DNA of 64,000 bases from Bacillus methanolicus (lineage in GTDB: Bacteria > Bacillota > Bacilli > Bacillales > Cytobacillaceae), in NCBI RefSeq assembly GCF_008764295.1, contig NZ_VTQX01000002.1, positions 149,898 to 213,897 on the forward strand, in the 5' to 3' direction. Positions within the stretch are counted from its first letter, which is position 1. Each line of letters opens with the position of its first letter. A program made the translations under genes and the position numbers. This document shows, one piece after another, positions 55,633 to 64,000 of this stretch. The notes below the pieces were generated by a model. It had not been told where the DNA came from. It worked only from the letters and a program-made list of their open reading frames with translations, and ran no database searches.

Positions 55633-58600
55633 TTATTCACTTTTCAAAATCACATTTTTTTCTCCGAGCAACAGCTTCAATGAATGCAGATATGAATCGC
55701 TAGGATCTACCCTATTATCCTCTCCTAATCGAATCGTCCGCTCCTTGCTTTCATAAAATAATACGACAGCAGTCGAGCCTTTATGCTTCTTAATTAGCTC
55801 TTTTAGCTTTGCTAAAAGTGGAGCTGTTTCCTTTTCCTTTTCAATCTTTAAATAGAGGGTAGCCGCCGGCTTTTCCATATTCTCGATTACCTTTCTAGCA
55901 TCTAAGGCGGACTGGATAATAAATTGTTTACTTTCCTCACGAATTTCTATTTTCCCTTCAATTATGACAATATTGCCTTTTTGCAAAACACCGGCAAAAC
56001 GTTTAAAAACATTGGGAAATACAACGGCGTCCATATCGCCACTTTGATCTGAAATAGCTAAAAACGCCATTTCTTCTCCTTTTCTCGTACGAATTTTTTT
56101 AAGTTCTGATATATTAATAAGCGACTTTACCCATTTTTGATTTGGTTGAGCAAATTCTATTTCTGTAATCGCTAGTCGCTCCATATACCCATTAAAAATA
56201 GAGACGGGGTGATCTGACAAATAAAAACCAAGAACAGCTTTTTCAAATTGAAGCTTCAGCTCCACTTCAATCGGGCTGACTTCAACATATTTAGGCTTTA
56301 AAAAAAACGTCTCTTCATCTGCAAATAAATCCCCTACTCCTTCTTCATTTGGGTTTACTAACTGGGCGTGCTCAATCGCAACATCAATGCTTGCAAGTAA
56401 AACCGCCCTATCTTTCCCGAATTCATCAAAGCTCCCTGAATGAACTAGCGCTTCCAGCACTTTGCGATTCACCGCTCTAGTAGAAACTCTTAGACAAAAA
56501 TCGAATAAATCAACAAATTTTCTTTTCTTTCTTGCTAGAAAAATTTCTTTAAGTGCTGCAACTCCTACCCCTTTAATGGCTGCTAAGCTAAAACGGATTC
56601 CATTTTGCTCAACAAGGAATGAATAACCACTTTGGTTGATCGATGGAGGCAAAAGTCCAATCCCCATCTGTTTAGTTTCACGTATATATTGGGCAATTTT
56701 TGATTCACTGTTGCTCACCGATGATAGGAGAGCTGCCATAAAATGCACCGGATAATGTGCCTTTAAGTAAGCTAATTGGTAAGCAATGACACTGTAAGCT
56801 ACTGCATGACTCCGGTTAAAGCCATAATTGGCAAATTTAACGATTAAATCATAAATTTCGTTAGCTGTATTTTGATCATAGCCTTTTGCAAGAGCACCTT
56901 GGACAAAGTGTTCCCTTTCTTTATTAAGGACCTCTTTTTTCTTCTTTGAAACTGCCCTTCTTAACAGATCCGCTTCCCCTAAAGAAAAACCAGCCATGTT
57001 CGCAGCGATTTGCATGATTTGTTCCTGATATACGATGACACCGTATGTACGCTCTAAAATAGGAATTAAATCAGGATGGGGGTAGGTGACCGTTTCTTTC
57101 CCATGCTTTCGATTAATGTACAGTGGTATATTCTCCATTGGACCTGGACGATATAAAGCATTGACAGCGACAATATCCTCAAAGCGACTTGGTTGCAATC
57201 TTTTCAGGACACTTCTCATTCCATCTGATTCCAACTGAAATACTCCTGTTGTTTCCCCTTGCGAAAGGAGTTTGAAAGTCGCTTCATCCTCAAGTGGTAT
57301 TTCTTTTATCTGTATACGTTTGCCAGTTTTTCGATTGATGGAATCAAGTATCGTCTCAAGCAGTGAAAGATTTCTCAGTCCTAAGAAATCCATTTTGAGT
57401 AATCCAAGTTCTTCAAGATGGTCCATTGGATACTGTGTTAAGTAAATATCATTATGGCCTGCCTGAATGGGAATTGACTCCACCAACGGCTTTTCCGTTA
57501 ACACGACTCCAGCTGCATGAGTAGACGTATGTCGCGGCAGACCTTCTAATTTTGTTGCCACTGCAAATAATCGTTGATGAAGAGGTGATTCTTGAATGAA
57601 TTTACGCAGCCCTTCTGATTCCTTTACCGCCGTTGTCAATGTCGTTCCTGGACGAGAAGGAATTAACTTTGATACTTGATCAAGCTCTTTTCCTTGAAGG
57701 CCAAAAACTCTCCCGACATCTCTCATAACAGCTTTGGCTGCAAGCGTTCCAAAGGTAATGATTTGCGCAACATGGATCTTCCCATATTTATTTGCAACAT
57801 ATTCAATCACTTCATCTCTGCGATGATCTGGAAAATCGATATCAATATCCGGCATTGAAATCCGCTCAGGGTTTAAAAAGCGTTCAAATAATAACTGGTG
57901 GCTAATCGGGTCCACATCGGTTATATACAGAACATAAGCGACCATCGAGCCTGCTGCAGAGCCCCTTCCAGGTCCAGTTAAAATTCCATTTTCTCTTGAA
58001 AACCTCATGAAATCCCAAACAATTAAGAAATAATCAGCAAATTTCATGTTCTTAATAATGCTTAATTCATACTCTAATCTCGCTCGGTGTTCATCCGTGC
58101 TTTCTCGGTACCTCTCTTGAAAGCCTTTATAGCAAAGCTCCTCTAATAATTGCTCCGAGCTTTTTTCTTCATTCGTTGGGTATTTTGGCAAGCTCATTTG
58201 GTTTAATTCAATCATGACATTACATGCTTCTGCAATTCGAAGAGAATTTTCTAAAGCGTCAGGAAGATAGGAAAAAAGCTCTCCCATCTCATCCGCTGTT
58301 TTTAAATAATAGTGATCATTTTCTAACTTTTCTCTCGCCTCATCTTGTAATTTCTCCCCATTTTTAATCGCAAGAAGACATTCGTGAGCAAAAGAATCTT
58401 CTTTATTGATGTAATATACCTCGTTCGTAGCCACTAGTTGAAGCTGTAAATCTTTAGAAAGGTCAATGATTCCTTTATTAATGGTTTCTTCAATGGCGAT
58501 GCCATGATGTTGAATTCCTAAATAAAAATGACCGTTTGCAAAAATTTTTTTGTAGACCGTCGCACTCTTTACAGCTTCATCATAATTTCCTGCTGCAAGA

Positions 58601-59001
58601 TTCTCTTCTATTTCCCCTTTCATTCCTGGAGAAATGGCAATAATGCCGTCCGCATAACCCCTTAGCCATTTCATCGGAATTCCTGTCGGTGAATTAGTCT
58701 GGACAACGCTCGATATTTTGAGGAGATGATGAAATCCTTTTTGATTTTTCGCTAACAGCACGAGGGGGTAAGAGCTTTCGTTTCTTTCGCTCTCAACCAT
58801 AACTGTCAGACCGATAATCGGTTTAATCTTTGCCTTCAAACATTCCTTATAAAAGGCAATCGTTCCATACATGACATTTTGATCAGTAAGGGCAATGCTG
58901 GAGAACCCTTTTTGCTTTGCAGCCTGAACAAGCTCTGCGATCCTCGTCGTACTCGTTAATAGACTATATGAACTATATACATGAAGGTGAACAAATGACA
59001 A
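55633..59001 (-). CDS. dnaE: DNA polymerase III subunit alpha DnaE
   Basis: The TTG at 59,001 gives (M)SFVHLHVYSSYSLL, 1,122 residues, the start used by B. subtilis DnaE; the frame opens 12 codons earlier. It has an N-terminal PHP domain, and the polymerase core with GPGRGSAAGSMVAYVL, MPDIDIDFPDHRRDEVI and FDLL-type palm motifs. HhH and OB-fold regions near the C-terminus follow (MAFLAISDQSGDMDAVVFP). In Firmicutes DnaE extends primers before PolC takes over. Confidence 0.97.
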   Translation of the reverse strand: MSFVHLHVYSSYSLLTSTTRIAELVQAAKQKGFSSIALTDQNVMYGTIAFYKECLKAKIKPIIGLTVMVESERNESSYPLVLLAKNQKGFHHLLKISSVVQTNSPTGIPMKWLRGYADGIIAISPGMKGEIEENLAAGNYDEAVKSATVYKKIFANGHFYLGIQHHGIAIEETINKGIIDLSKDLQLQLVATNEVYYINKEDSFAHECLLAIKNGEKLQDEAREKLENDHYYLKTADEMGELFSYLPDALENSLRIAEACNVMIELNQMSLPKYPTNEEKSSEQLLEELCYKGFQERYRESTDEHRARLEYELSIIKNMKFADYFLIVWDFMRFSRENGILTGPGRGSAAGSMVAYVLYITDVDPISHQLLFERFLNPERISMPDIDIDFPDHRRDEVIEYVANKYGKIHVAQIITFGTLAAKAVMRDVGRVFGLQGKELDQVSKLIPSRPGTTLTTAVKESEGLRKFIQESPLHQRLFAVATKLEGLPRHTSTHAAGVVLTEKPLVESIPIQAGHNDIYLTQYPMDHLEELGLLKMDFLGLRNLSLLETILDSINRKTGKRIQIKEIPLEDEATFKLLSQGETTGVFQLESDGMRSVLKRLQPSRFEDIVAVNALYRPGPMENIPLYINRKHGKETVTYPHPDLIPILERTYGVIVYQEQIMQIAANMAGFSLGEADLLRRAVSKKKKEVLNKEREHFVQGALAKGYDQNTANEIYDLIVKFANYGFNRSHAVAYSVIAYQLAYLKAHYPVHFMAALLSSVSNSESKIAQYIRETKQMGIGLLPPSINQSGYSFLVEQNGIRFSLAAIKGVGVAALKEIFLARKKRKFVDLFDFCLRVSTRAVNRKVLEALVHSGSFDEFGKDRAVLLASIDVAIEHAQLVNPNEEGVGDLFADEETFFLKPKYVEVSPIEVELKLQFEKAVLGFYLSDHPVSIFNGYMERLAITEIEFAQPNQKWVKSLINISELKKIRTRKGEEMAFLAISDQSGDMDAVVFPNVFKRFAGVLQKGNIVIIEGKIEIREESKQFIIQSALDARKVIENMEKPAATLYLKIEKEKETAPLLAKLKELIKKHKGSTAVVLFYESKERTIRLGEDNRVDPSDSYLHSLKLLLGEKNVILKSE

Positions 59002-59129
59002 TACGATCCCACCTTTCCATACGCTGTTTTGAACCATTTCGTTTGTAAACTAGAAGCAGCAGATTTTTTGTATATTGGTTTTTCTAGCTGCCTATTGATC
59101 ATGTCCATCTCGATTTCTTCTAAGTATCT

Positions 59130-59384
59130 TCAGTTCTTATTATAGAACCTCAAATAAAAAAAAGAAAAGATGTTCTCTTTTTTTAAGAAAAACTCGTCCA
59201 ACAACTCCGGATGAAAAATCATATTTTCAAATATTTGTCCATATGAATGTAATAAGCACGCATTTATTGACATTGGCTCGAGATGTCGTTGGTAAATCGA
59301 TGCAAAATAGAGACAGAACAAAGTAGCAGGTAACAATTCTCGTTGAAAATGTTCCAAAATTCCGTAGTGAGGATGAACGTACAT
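59130..59384 (-). CDS. Hypothetical 84-aa protein divergent from ytrH
   Basis: An open frame of 84 residues starts MYVHPHYGILEHFQREL. Its ATG overlaps the ytrH ATG on the other strand by two bases (CATG). The composition looks protein-like (aromatic, Leu, His-rich), and its place between dnaE and ytrH may equal a small unnamed Bacillus gene. No clear ribosome site exists because its upstream lies inside ytrH. It could be a shadow of the ytrH leader. Confidence 0.35.
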   Translation of the reverse strand: MYVHPHYGILEHFQRELLPATLFCLYFASIYQRHLEPMSINACLLHSYGQIFENMIFHPELLDEFFLKKENIFSFFYLRFYNKN

Positions 59385-59721
59385 GAAAGAGCAACCTTTT
59401 TTTTCTCTATTAATTGATAGCTATTTTATTGCATTAGGTGTGTTGCTTGGAGGAGCACTAATTGGTGGCATCGGTGCCTTTTTAACTGGTAAACCACTGA
59501 TGACAGAAATTTTCCGCATTTCCTCACAAATCAGAATTTGGGCCATCGTTGCTGCAATTGGCGGTACATTTGATGCAGTCTATAGTTTTGAGCGAGGACT
59601 ATTTGCCGGGGATACGAAGGATATCTTTAAAACCTTCCTCCTGATATTAAGTGCTCTTGGTGGTGCACAAACAGGCTCCTTCTTTATTACGCTATTAACA
59701 GGGGAGCATGTGTCCGAATGA
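59383..59721 (+). CDS. ytrH: Sporulation membrane protein YtrH
   Basis: This 112-residue protein has three membrane helices with Gly-rich faces (FIALGVLLGGALIGGIGAFLTG, IWAIVAAIGGTFDAVYSF, TFLLILSALGGAQTG). Length and order with ytrI match B. subtilis ytrHI, a SigE-controlled pair needed for efficient sporulation. GAGGATG lies upstream of the ATG. The stop overlaps the ytrI start by 4 bp. Confidence 0.92.
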   Translation: MKEQPFFSLLIDSYFIALGVLLGGALIGGIGAFLTGKPLMTEIFRISSQIRIWAIVAAIGGTFDAVYSFERGLFAGDTKDIFKTFLLILSALGGAQTGSFFITLLTGEHVSE

Positions 59722-60221
59722 GAATTCCATCCTATCATCAATTTCAAGAATGGCGAAGATTATTCGCAGGAATGGCCATTGGCGCACTCATCAGTTGGCT
59801 TATCTTCCTTTTTATCTTTGGTGAGTGGATGGAGGACTACAGCATGGAAATCAAGCTTCAAGAAGAAGAAATTCAAGATCTGAAAAAAGAAAAAGAAATT
59901 TGGCAAGAGGATGTTGAAAAAATCAATAAAGAAAATGAAGAAAAACTGACGATCCAAAAAATTGAAGTTAAAATTTTAAACCACGAAAGATACAAGCTTG
60001 ATACTTACAGTGTCCATGAAATCGAGGAGTCTGCAAAGGAAGATATTCGCACGTTATTAACACAAAATATTGAAACTGCTTTTAAAAGCAGAGACCTTAT
60101 TCAAAGGACGATTGAAAACCGGACCTTTAAAGCCCATGAAAAACGTTACCGCCTTAAAATCAAGGAAATCGTTTTTTATACAACCTTAACCATTCAAGTT
60201 GAACTGCAATTTGATAAATAA
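59718..60221 (+). CDS. ytrI: Sporulation membrane protein YtrI
   Basis: This 167-residue protein has one N-terminal membrane helix (ALISWLIFLFIFGEWM), a coiled-coil segment rich in Glu and Lys (EEEIQDLKKEKEIWQEDVEK), and a soluble C-domain. It is translated together with ytrH. In B. subtilis it is a SigE-dependent mother-cell protein of unknown biochemical role. Confidence 0.92.
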   Translation: MRIPSYHQFQEWRRLFAGMAIGALISWLIFLFIFGEWMEDYSMEIKLQEEEIQDLKKEKEIWQEDVEKINKENEEKLTIQKIEVKILNHERYKLDTYSVHEIEESAKEDIRTLLTQNIETAFKSRDLIQRTIENRTFKAHEKRYRLKIKEIVFYTTLTIQVELQFDK

Positions 60222-60225
60222 CGGA

Positions 60226-60254
60226 GAGGGAATTTGCATATGCGCCATTCCCTC
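60226..60254. terminator. Possible terminator between ytrI and nrnA
   Basis: GAGGGAAT and ATTCCCTC enclose 13 bases between converging genes. No T run follows, so its strength is uncertain. Confidence 0.4.
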
Positions 60255-60262
60255 ATTCCCCA

Positions 60263-61213
60263 TTAAGACTTCTGCCGATAATTGATGCACGCTTCTTCTA
60301 ACTCTTTCATGACATGCTCAACTTCATCCCATGAATAAATGGAGGCTCCTGCCGCAAGCGGATGCCCACCCCCATTAAATTTTCTCGCAATGCCGTTAAT
60401 AACAGGTCCTTTCGAACGTAACCGAACACGAATTTGATCCTCTTCTTCAATAAAGAATACCCAAGCAAGGAGGCCTTTCACATCCCCTAATGTACTAACA
60501 AGAAGTGAAGCTTCTGCAGGAATCGCAGCAAAATCTTTTAAAAGCTCCTTATTTATAATCATCGAAGCAACACCGTGTTCATTCATGTTAAAATTTTGCA
60601 GAACGTATCCTTTTAATTTAACGAGATTAGGTTCTAGTTCATACATCCGATCAAACAGCTCTGTTCTGTCAAAATTATACTTAATTAGTTCGCTCGCATA
60701 AGCAAAGGTTTTCTCTGTTGTACTTGGATAAAGAAAACGGCCAGTATCTCCAACGATTCCAGCATACAAAAGACGGGCTGCAGCATCAGACATTTTCAAA
60801 CCTGAAACCTGTCCTGCAAGGTAAAATTCATAAATCATCTCACTGCAAGAGCTTGCATCAGTATCAACCCAGATCAAATCTCCGTACGGTTCTTCATTCG
60901 GATGATGGTCAATTTTAATAAGACAATCACCAAGCTGATAACGTTGATCGCAAATTCTCGCTTCATTCGCTGTGTCTGTCACAATGACCAATGCTCCCTT
61001 ATAGGTCTCATCAGCAATGTGATCAAGCCGTGATAAATAATGTAATGACGGTTCTTCCTTCCCAACCATATAAATCGATTTTTCCGGAAAGGAAGCCTTG
61101 AGCAACTCGGCTAATCCCCCTTGTGACCCATAAGCATCCGGATCAGGGCGGACATGACGATGGATAATAATGGTGTCATATTTTTGAATGGTTTCAAATA
61201 TCTTTTCTCTCAT
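60263..61213 (-). CDS. nrnA: Bifunctional oligoribonuclease / pAp phosphatase NrnA
   Basis: This 316-residue DHH-DHHA1 phosphoesterase has RHVRPDPDAYGSQ (His20, Asp24, Asp26), the DHH motif IKIDHHPNEE, and the C-terminal GGGHPLAAGA. In B. subtilis NrnA (YtqI) degrades 2-5 nt RNA fragments and converts pAp to AMP. It converges on ytrI. A GGAGT site precedes the ATG. Confidence 0.96.
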   Translation of the reverse strand: MREKIFETIQKYDTIIIHRHVRPDPDAYGSQGGLAELLKASFPEKSIYMVGKEEPSLHYLSRLDHIADETYKGALVIVTDTANEARICDQRYQLGDCLIKIDHHPNEEPYGDLIWVDTDASSCSEMIYEFYLAGQVSGLKMSDAAARLLYAGIVGDTGRFLYPSTTEKTFAYASELIKYNFDRTELFDRMYELEPNLVKLKGYVLQNFNMNEHGVASMIINKELLKDFAAIPAEASLLVSTLGDVKGLLAWVFFIEEEDQIRVRLRSKGPVINGIARKFNGGGHPLAAGASIYSWDEVEHVMKELEEACINYRQKS

Positions 61214-61428
61214 TTTTTACTCCTTATCCGCTATTGTAGTGTACTCCTCAAAAAACTTATCTATCTCCATTTTTACCATAAAAAAATGAAAAGAAAAGAT
61301 CATTTATACAAATTCTTTCTTTAAGATGCTGCCAGCTTTTAGTACAAAAAAAATGATGACAGTAGCATTTTCTCATAAAAATCGTTAAGATAAAGAGTGA
61401 AGTTGTTCAAGCTTGGAGGAAATATCAA

Positions 61429-61731
61429 ATGAAAATACTCGTTATCTTATTTGTGTTCGCTTTCTCTTTCTATATTTTTTATAAGGTGAAGTATTTTCGC
61501 ACACAAAGACCTGCAGAAAAAAAGTGGGTTTCAGCAAAAGCTACTGTTGCACTTGGTTTATTTGTGGCCCTTTTTGGATTGAATCAGTTCTTTATCAATC
61601 AAACCGCGGTTGGATATATCGTTGGAAGTGTCTTTCTCCTGTTAGGTGCTATTAATGTATGGGGTGGAGTGAAGTCTTATAAATTTTATTTACCTCATGC
61701 GATTGAAGAAGCTGAGCAGTTAGAAAAATAA
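61429..61731 (+). CDS. ytpI: YtpI family membrane protein
   Basis: This 100-residue protein has three membrane helices (VILFVFAFSFYIFY, VALGLFVALFGLNQFF, YIVGSVFLLLGAINVW) and ends with an acidic tail. Position between nrnA and ytoI matches ytpI. Function is unknown. GGAGG lies upstream of the ATG. Confidence 0.9.
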   Translation: MKILVILFVFAFSFYIFYKVKYFRTQRPAEKKWVSAKATVALGLFVALFGLNQFFINQTAVGYIVGSVFLLLGAINVWGGVKSYKFYLPHAIEEAEQLEK

Positions 61732-61753
61732 TGGTCTTTTCTAAATAATGTGC

Positions 61754-61800
61754 GCAAAAAATGTCCAAAAAAGGTCTCGCTTTTTTGGACATTTTTTTGC
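61754..61800 (+). terminator. Terminator after ytpI
   Basis: GCAAAAAATGTCCAAAAAAG pairs with CTTTTTTGGACATTTTTTTG over almost its whole length around GTCTCG. It lies 22 bp beyond the stop of ytpI and is symmetrical. Confidence 0.88.
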
Positions 61801-61943
61801 ACCCATTCGGAATAGTTTCGGCACGAATGAAGTAAAGGAGTCTTCCTCCTTATCCAGCCCCTTACATATTTTGGCTTATCGGAGCCGTTTGATAGGTGAG
61901 AAGGCCTGTGCTAGATGTATTCTATACTTCCATGATTAAAGCA

Positions 61944-61988
61944 AAAAGCAAATGTAGATAAGCGATCGACTAGCTTTCATTTGCTTTT
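61944..61988 (-). terminator. Terminator after ytoI
   Basis: AAAAGCAAATG and CATTTGCTTTT are perfect 11-bp arms around a 23-base loop, 30 bp after ytoI. Confidence 0.8.
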
Positions 61989-62018
61989 CATACTAGCCCC
62001 ATTGCACAGTCACACTTA

Positions 62019-63338
62019 CTATTGTCTGTCTAACAACTGGCACATCATCATTGCTTTGCCTACGAGAACCCCATCATTAAAGACCTCTACATCAACCTTG
62101 CCAAACTTACGCCCCACCTCTAGCACCTTTGGATAAATTTCTAAAGTGCTGTCAATTTGTACCGGCTTCAAAAAATAAATGGTCATATTTTCAACCACTA
62201 AATCTCCTTTTTTAAAACCTCGTAAAACACCGTTCGCCGCCTCCGTTACAATTGTTGTAAAGACGCCATAAGAAATCGTGCCAAGATGGTTCGTCATTTG
62301 TGGCGTGACCTCACAGCGATAAGTTTCATCATTCTTCATTTTCCCTTTTGACAGCACTAACTGGCTCGTAACAATATCATCAATCGTTTCCCCAACTTGT
62401 GGTTGGCGTTGAATCATTTGCAAGGCTTTCAACACATCCTGACGACTTATAATACCTATGAGCTTGTTATTATTGTCTGTAACGGGCAAAAGCTCGATCC
62501 CTTCCCAAACCATCATATGGGCAGATGAAGCAACGCTTGTTTGTCCGCTAACCGTCATCGGATTCTTCGTCATAATTTTTTCGATCAACTGCTCAGGATC
62601 TACCCCAATAACGTCTTTGGAAGTAACCATTCCTTGCACTTTCATATTCTCATCTACAACCGGATAGCGCCCATGCGTTGTTTCACGGTTATATTCATAC
62701 CATTTAGACACCGTATCAGTTGTGTTTAAATAAATCGTATCGGTAACAGGTGTTAAAATATCTTCAACTAAGACAATTTCTTTTTTAATTAACTGATCAT
62801 AAATCGCTCGATTGATCATTGCCGCAACGGTGAATGTATCATAACTGGTTGAGATAATCGGGAGCTGAAGTTCATCTGCGAGTTTTTTTACCTCATCCTC
62901 CGTATCAAACCCTCCTGTTATTAAAACAGCCGCACCTGCTTTTAAAGCATGTTCATGAGCCCTTGTCCGATTTCCAACAATCAACAGATTGCCTGCCCCT
63001 GTGTAGCGCATCATCGCATCAAGCTTCATGGCACCAATCACAAATTTATTAAGTGTTTTATGCAGGCCAGCTCGTCCACCTAGTACTTGTCCTTCAACAA
63101 TGTTGACAACCTCTGCATATGTTAATTTTTCAATATTTTCTTTTTTCTTACGTTCAATTCTGATCGTGCCAACTCGTTCTATCGTACTTACATACCCTTT
63201 ATTTTCAGCATCTTTAATAGCCCTGTACGCAGTACCTTCACTTACATTTAATGCCTTGGCAATTTGTCGTACAGATATTTTTTCTCCAACTGGTAGTTGA
63301 TCAATATACTCTAAAATTTGTTCATGCTTTGTAGCCAA
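62019..63338 (-). CDS. ytoI: CBS and DRTGG domain protein YtoI with hot-dog domain
   Basis: The TTG at 63,338, six bases after AGGGTG, gives about 439 residues starting MATKHEQILEYIDQLPVGEK; a GTG three codons earlier is too close to its ribosome site. An N-terminal winged helix (EGTAYRAIKDAENKGYVST), a DRTGG domain (LLIVGNR, GAAVLITGGF), two CBS repeats (about residues 195-310, PVTDNNNKLIGIISRQDVLK), and a C-terminal thioesterase-like hot-dog domain are in order. It probably senses adenine nucleotides, but its target is unknown. Confidence 0.93.
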   Translation of the reverse strand: MATKHEQILEYIDQLPVGEKISVRQIAKALNVSEGTAYRAIKDAENKGYVSTIERVGTIRIERKKKENIEKLTYAEVVNIVEGQVLGGRAGLHKTLNKFVIGAMKLDAMMRYTGAGNLLIVGNRTRAHEHALKAGAAVLITGGFDTEDEVKKLADELQLPIISTSYDTFTVAAMINRAIYDQLIKKEIVLVEDILTPVTDTIYLNTTDTVSKWYEYNRETTHGRYPVVDENMKVQGMVTSKDVIGVDPEQLIEKIMTKNPMTVSGQTSVASSAHMMVWEGIELLPVTDNNNKLIGIISRQDVLKALQMIQRQPQVGETIDDIVTSQLVLSKGKMKNDETYRCEVTPQMTNHLGTISYGVFTTIVTEAANGVLRGFKKGDLVVENMTIYFLKPVQIDSTLEIYPKVLEVGRKFGKVDVEVFNDGVLVGKAMMMCQLLDRQ

Positions 63339-63468
63339 GACCTTCACCCTTTAAATTTAAATTATCATCTCATTATATTTCAACATGGCTTTTTCCTGTC
63401 TTTATCTACCATGATAAAATTTTCCGATTTCTTCTCTTATTATAAGGTGAAGGAGGCAATAGATTCAA

Positions 63469-63711
63469 TCAATTGTATGAACGAAGACGTTTTTGCGACT
63501 TTACCGGTGATTGTCTCACATTTGCTTTTGCTTTTTTCGGTTCATATAGTAACGCTGAAAGATTGCCAGCGATCACAATAAGGCAGAGAACAAGCCAGGA
63601 TAGTGCGAAAATACCAGCAAGTCCACCGTCATGGATCGGCAATCTAGGTAAAGCAAAATAGAGCATCGCAGCGCTCGCTAATAAGCAAAGAATATAACGA
63701 TTTTTAGCCAT
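63469..63711 (-). CDS. Small membrane protein, two helices
   Basis: This 80-residue protein starts at an ATG with AAGGAGGA eight bases upstream, a strong sign of a real gene. Two membrane helices (YILCLLASAAMLYFALP and GIFALSWLVLCLIVIAGNLSALL) are followed by a basic tail (EPKKAKANVRQSPVKSQKR). It lies upstream of ytoI on the same strand. Not recognised as a named family. Confidence 0.8.
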   Translation of the reverse strand: MAKNRYILCLLASAAMLYFALPRLPIHDGGLAGIFALSWLVLCLIVIAGNLSALLYEPKKAKANVRQSPVKSQKRLRSYN

Positions 63712-63786
63712 GTACGTTCCTCCTTTATTTCTTTGATTAATATTTATGCAGGAAGAGCGAAAAAAAGTCGTTCTATTTGTCCATAT

Positions 63787-63875
63787 GCATATCGGAAAAT
63801 CATAAGATATATCGGCTATATTCTTGATATATCAGGGAAAAAGCAAATATATTGGCATTTCATGACATATATCTG
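63787..63875. repeat. Phased array of ATATATC boxes, 20-bp period
   Basis: Five copies of a box ending in ATATC (variants ATATCGG, GATATATCGG, GATATATCAG, AATATATTGG and CATATATCTG) end at 63,793, 63,813, 63,833, 63,853 and 63,873, exactly 20 bp apart. The bases between them differ. It lies between the small membrane gene and the terminators at the end of the window. Confidence 0.8.
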
Positions 63876-63910
63876 AGAAAACCGCAATGGCTTAGCTTCT
63901 TTACGAACAC

Positions 63911-63938
63911 AAAAAAGCGTAGCAGTTCAGCTACGCTT
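63911..63938 (-). terminator. Hairpin with T run on the minus strand
   Basis: AAGCGTAGC and GCTACGCTT form a 9-bp stem with TTTTTTGTG following on the minus strand. It would end a transcript coming from a minus-strand gene right of the window. Confidence 0.8.
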
Positions 63939-63940
63939 CA

Positions 63941-63989
63941 GACTGTAGACAAACTCGATGAAAATCGAGTTTTCCTACAGTCTTTTTTG
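63941..63989 (+). terminator. Hairpin with T run on the plus strand
   Basis: GACTGTAG and CTACAGTC enclose an inner stem AAACTCGAT / ATCGAGTTT with GAAA loop, then TTTTTTGTTTT. As no plus-strand gene ends nearby, it may also serve the minus strand, or be a remnant. Confidence 0.75.
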
Positions 63990-64000
63990 TTTTAGAATAA

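Noticed and set aside
63787..63875. CRISPR array or minisatellite
   Set aside because: Only a 5-8 bp core repeats; the remainder of each 20-bp unit differs. It fits neither class.

Overview
The window looks like the chromosome of a low-GC, endospore-forming Firmicute of the Bacillaceae. The gene order (ysdC-ysdB-ysdA-rplT-rpmI-infC, thrS-ytxC-dnaI-dnaB-nrdR-speD-gapB, coaE-ytaF-mutM-polA, phoR-phoP, mdh-icd-citZ-ytwI-ytvI-fxsA-pyk-pfkA-accA-accD, malic enzyme-dnaE-ytrH-ytrI-nrnA-ytpI-ytoI) is the familiar Bacillus subtilis order. Bacillus-type control elements are present: an L20 leader, a threonyl T-box, a SigW promoter, a candidate Pho box and cre-like sites. Nearly all genes lie on the minus strand. 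The species cannot be fixed from the sequence alone.

Layout. 1-4.3 kb is a variable flank: a BcrAB-like ABC exporter with a response regulator cut by the window edge, an SDR oxidoreductase, a DJ-1/PfpI gene with one in-frame stop, a small zinc/alpha-CTD-like protein and a frameshifted membrane protein. 4.4-7.8 kb holds ysdC, a dUTPase, ysdB and a VTT-domain membrane protein. About 7.78-17.68 kb is a foreign insertion. 17.7-28.7 kb carries translation initiation and ribosomal protein genes, thrS, replication initiation genes, speD and gapB. 28.9-30.2 kb is a decayed membrane-anchored beta-lactamase-like gene. 30.4-45 kb holds DNA repair, HflKC, PhoPR and the TCA genes mdh-icd-citZ. 45.4-55.5 kb holds membrane proteins, lower glycolysis, acetyl-CoA carboxylase, a GntR regulator and malic enzyme. 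55.6-64 kb holds dnaE and sporulation or housekeeping genes.

Main discovery. The conserved ribosomal-operon neighbour ysdA (DUF1294) is cut in two by a roughly 9.9 kb element. Its first 53 codons end at 17,680 and its last 34 codons lie at 7,672-7,780; rejoining them gives a normal 87-residue protein in frame. The element has a four-gene overlapping operon (three different tyrosine recombinases of 457, 808 and 625 aa plus a 185-aa coiled-coil protein), recalling Tn554 tnpABC but with an extra recombinase whose two catalytic histidine positions are Asn. It carries cadCA cadmium/zinc resistance with all known CadC metal ligands. It also carries, beside its left end, its own complete but divergent DUF1294 gene, which may replace the gene it destroys. 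A 27-bp imperfect inverted repeat (23/27) lies near both ends, and a GC-rich 77-nt segment that can fold into a three-hairpin structure precedes the recombinase operon.

Other signals: two arrays of short palindromes with about two-helical-turn spacing (TTCCGGAA between speD and gapB; ATATATC near 63.8 kb), and two identical GTGGTCTGACCAC operators, at the malic enzyme and accDA promoters, flanking the GntR gene that probably reads them. These are read from sequence only; no searches were run.
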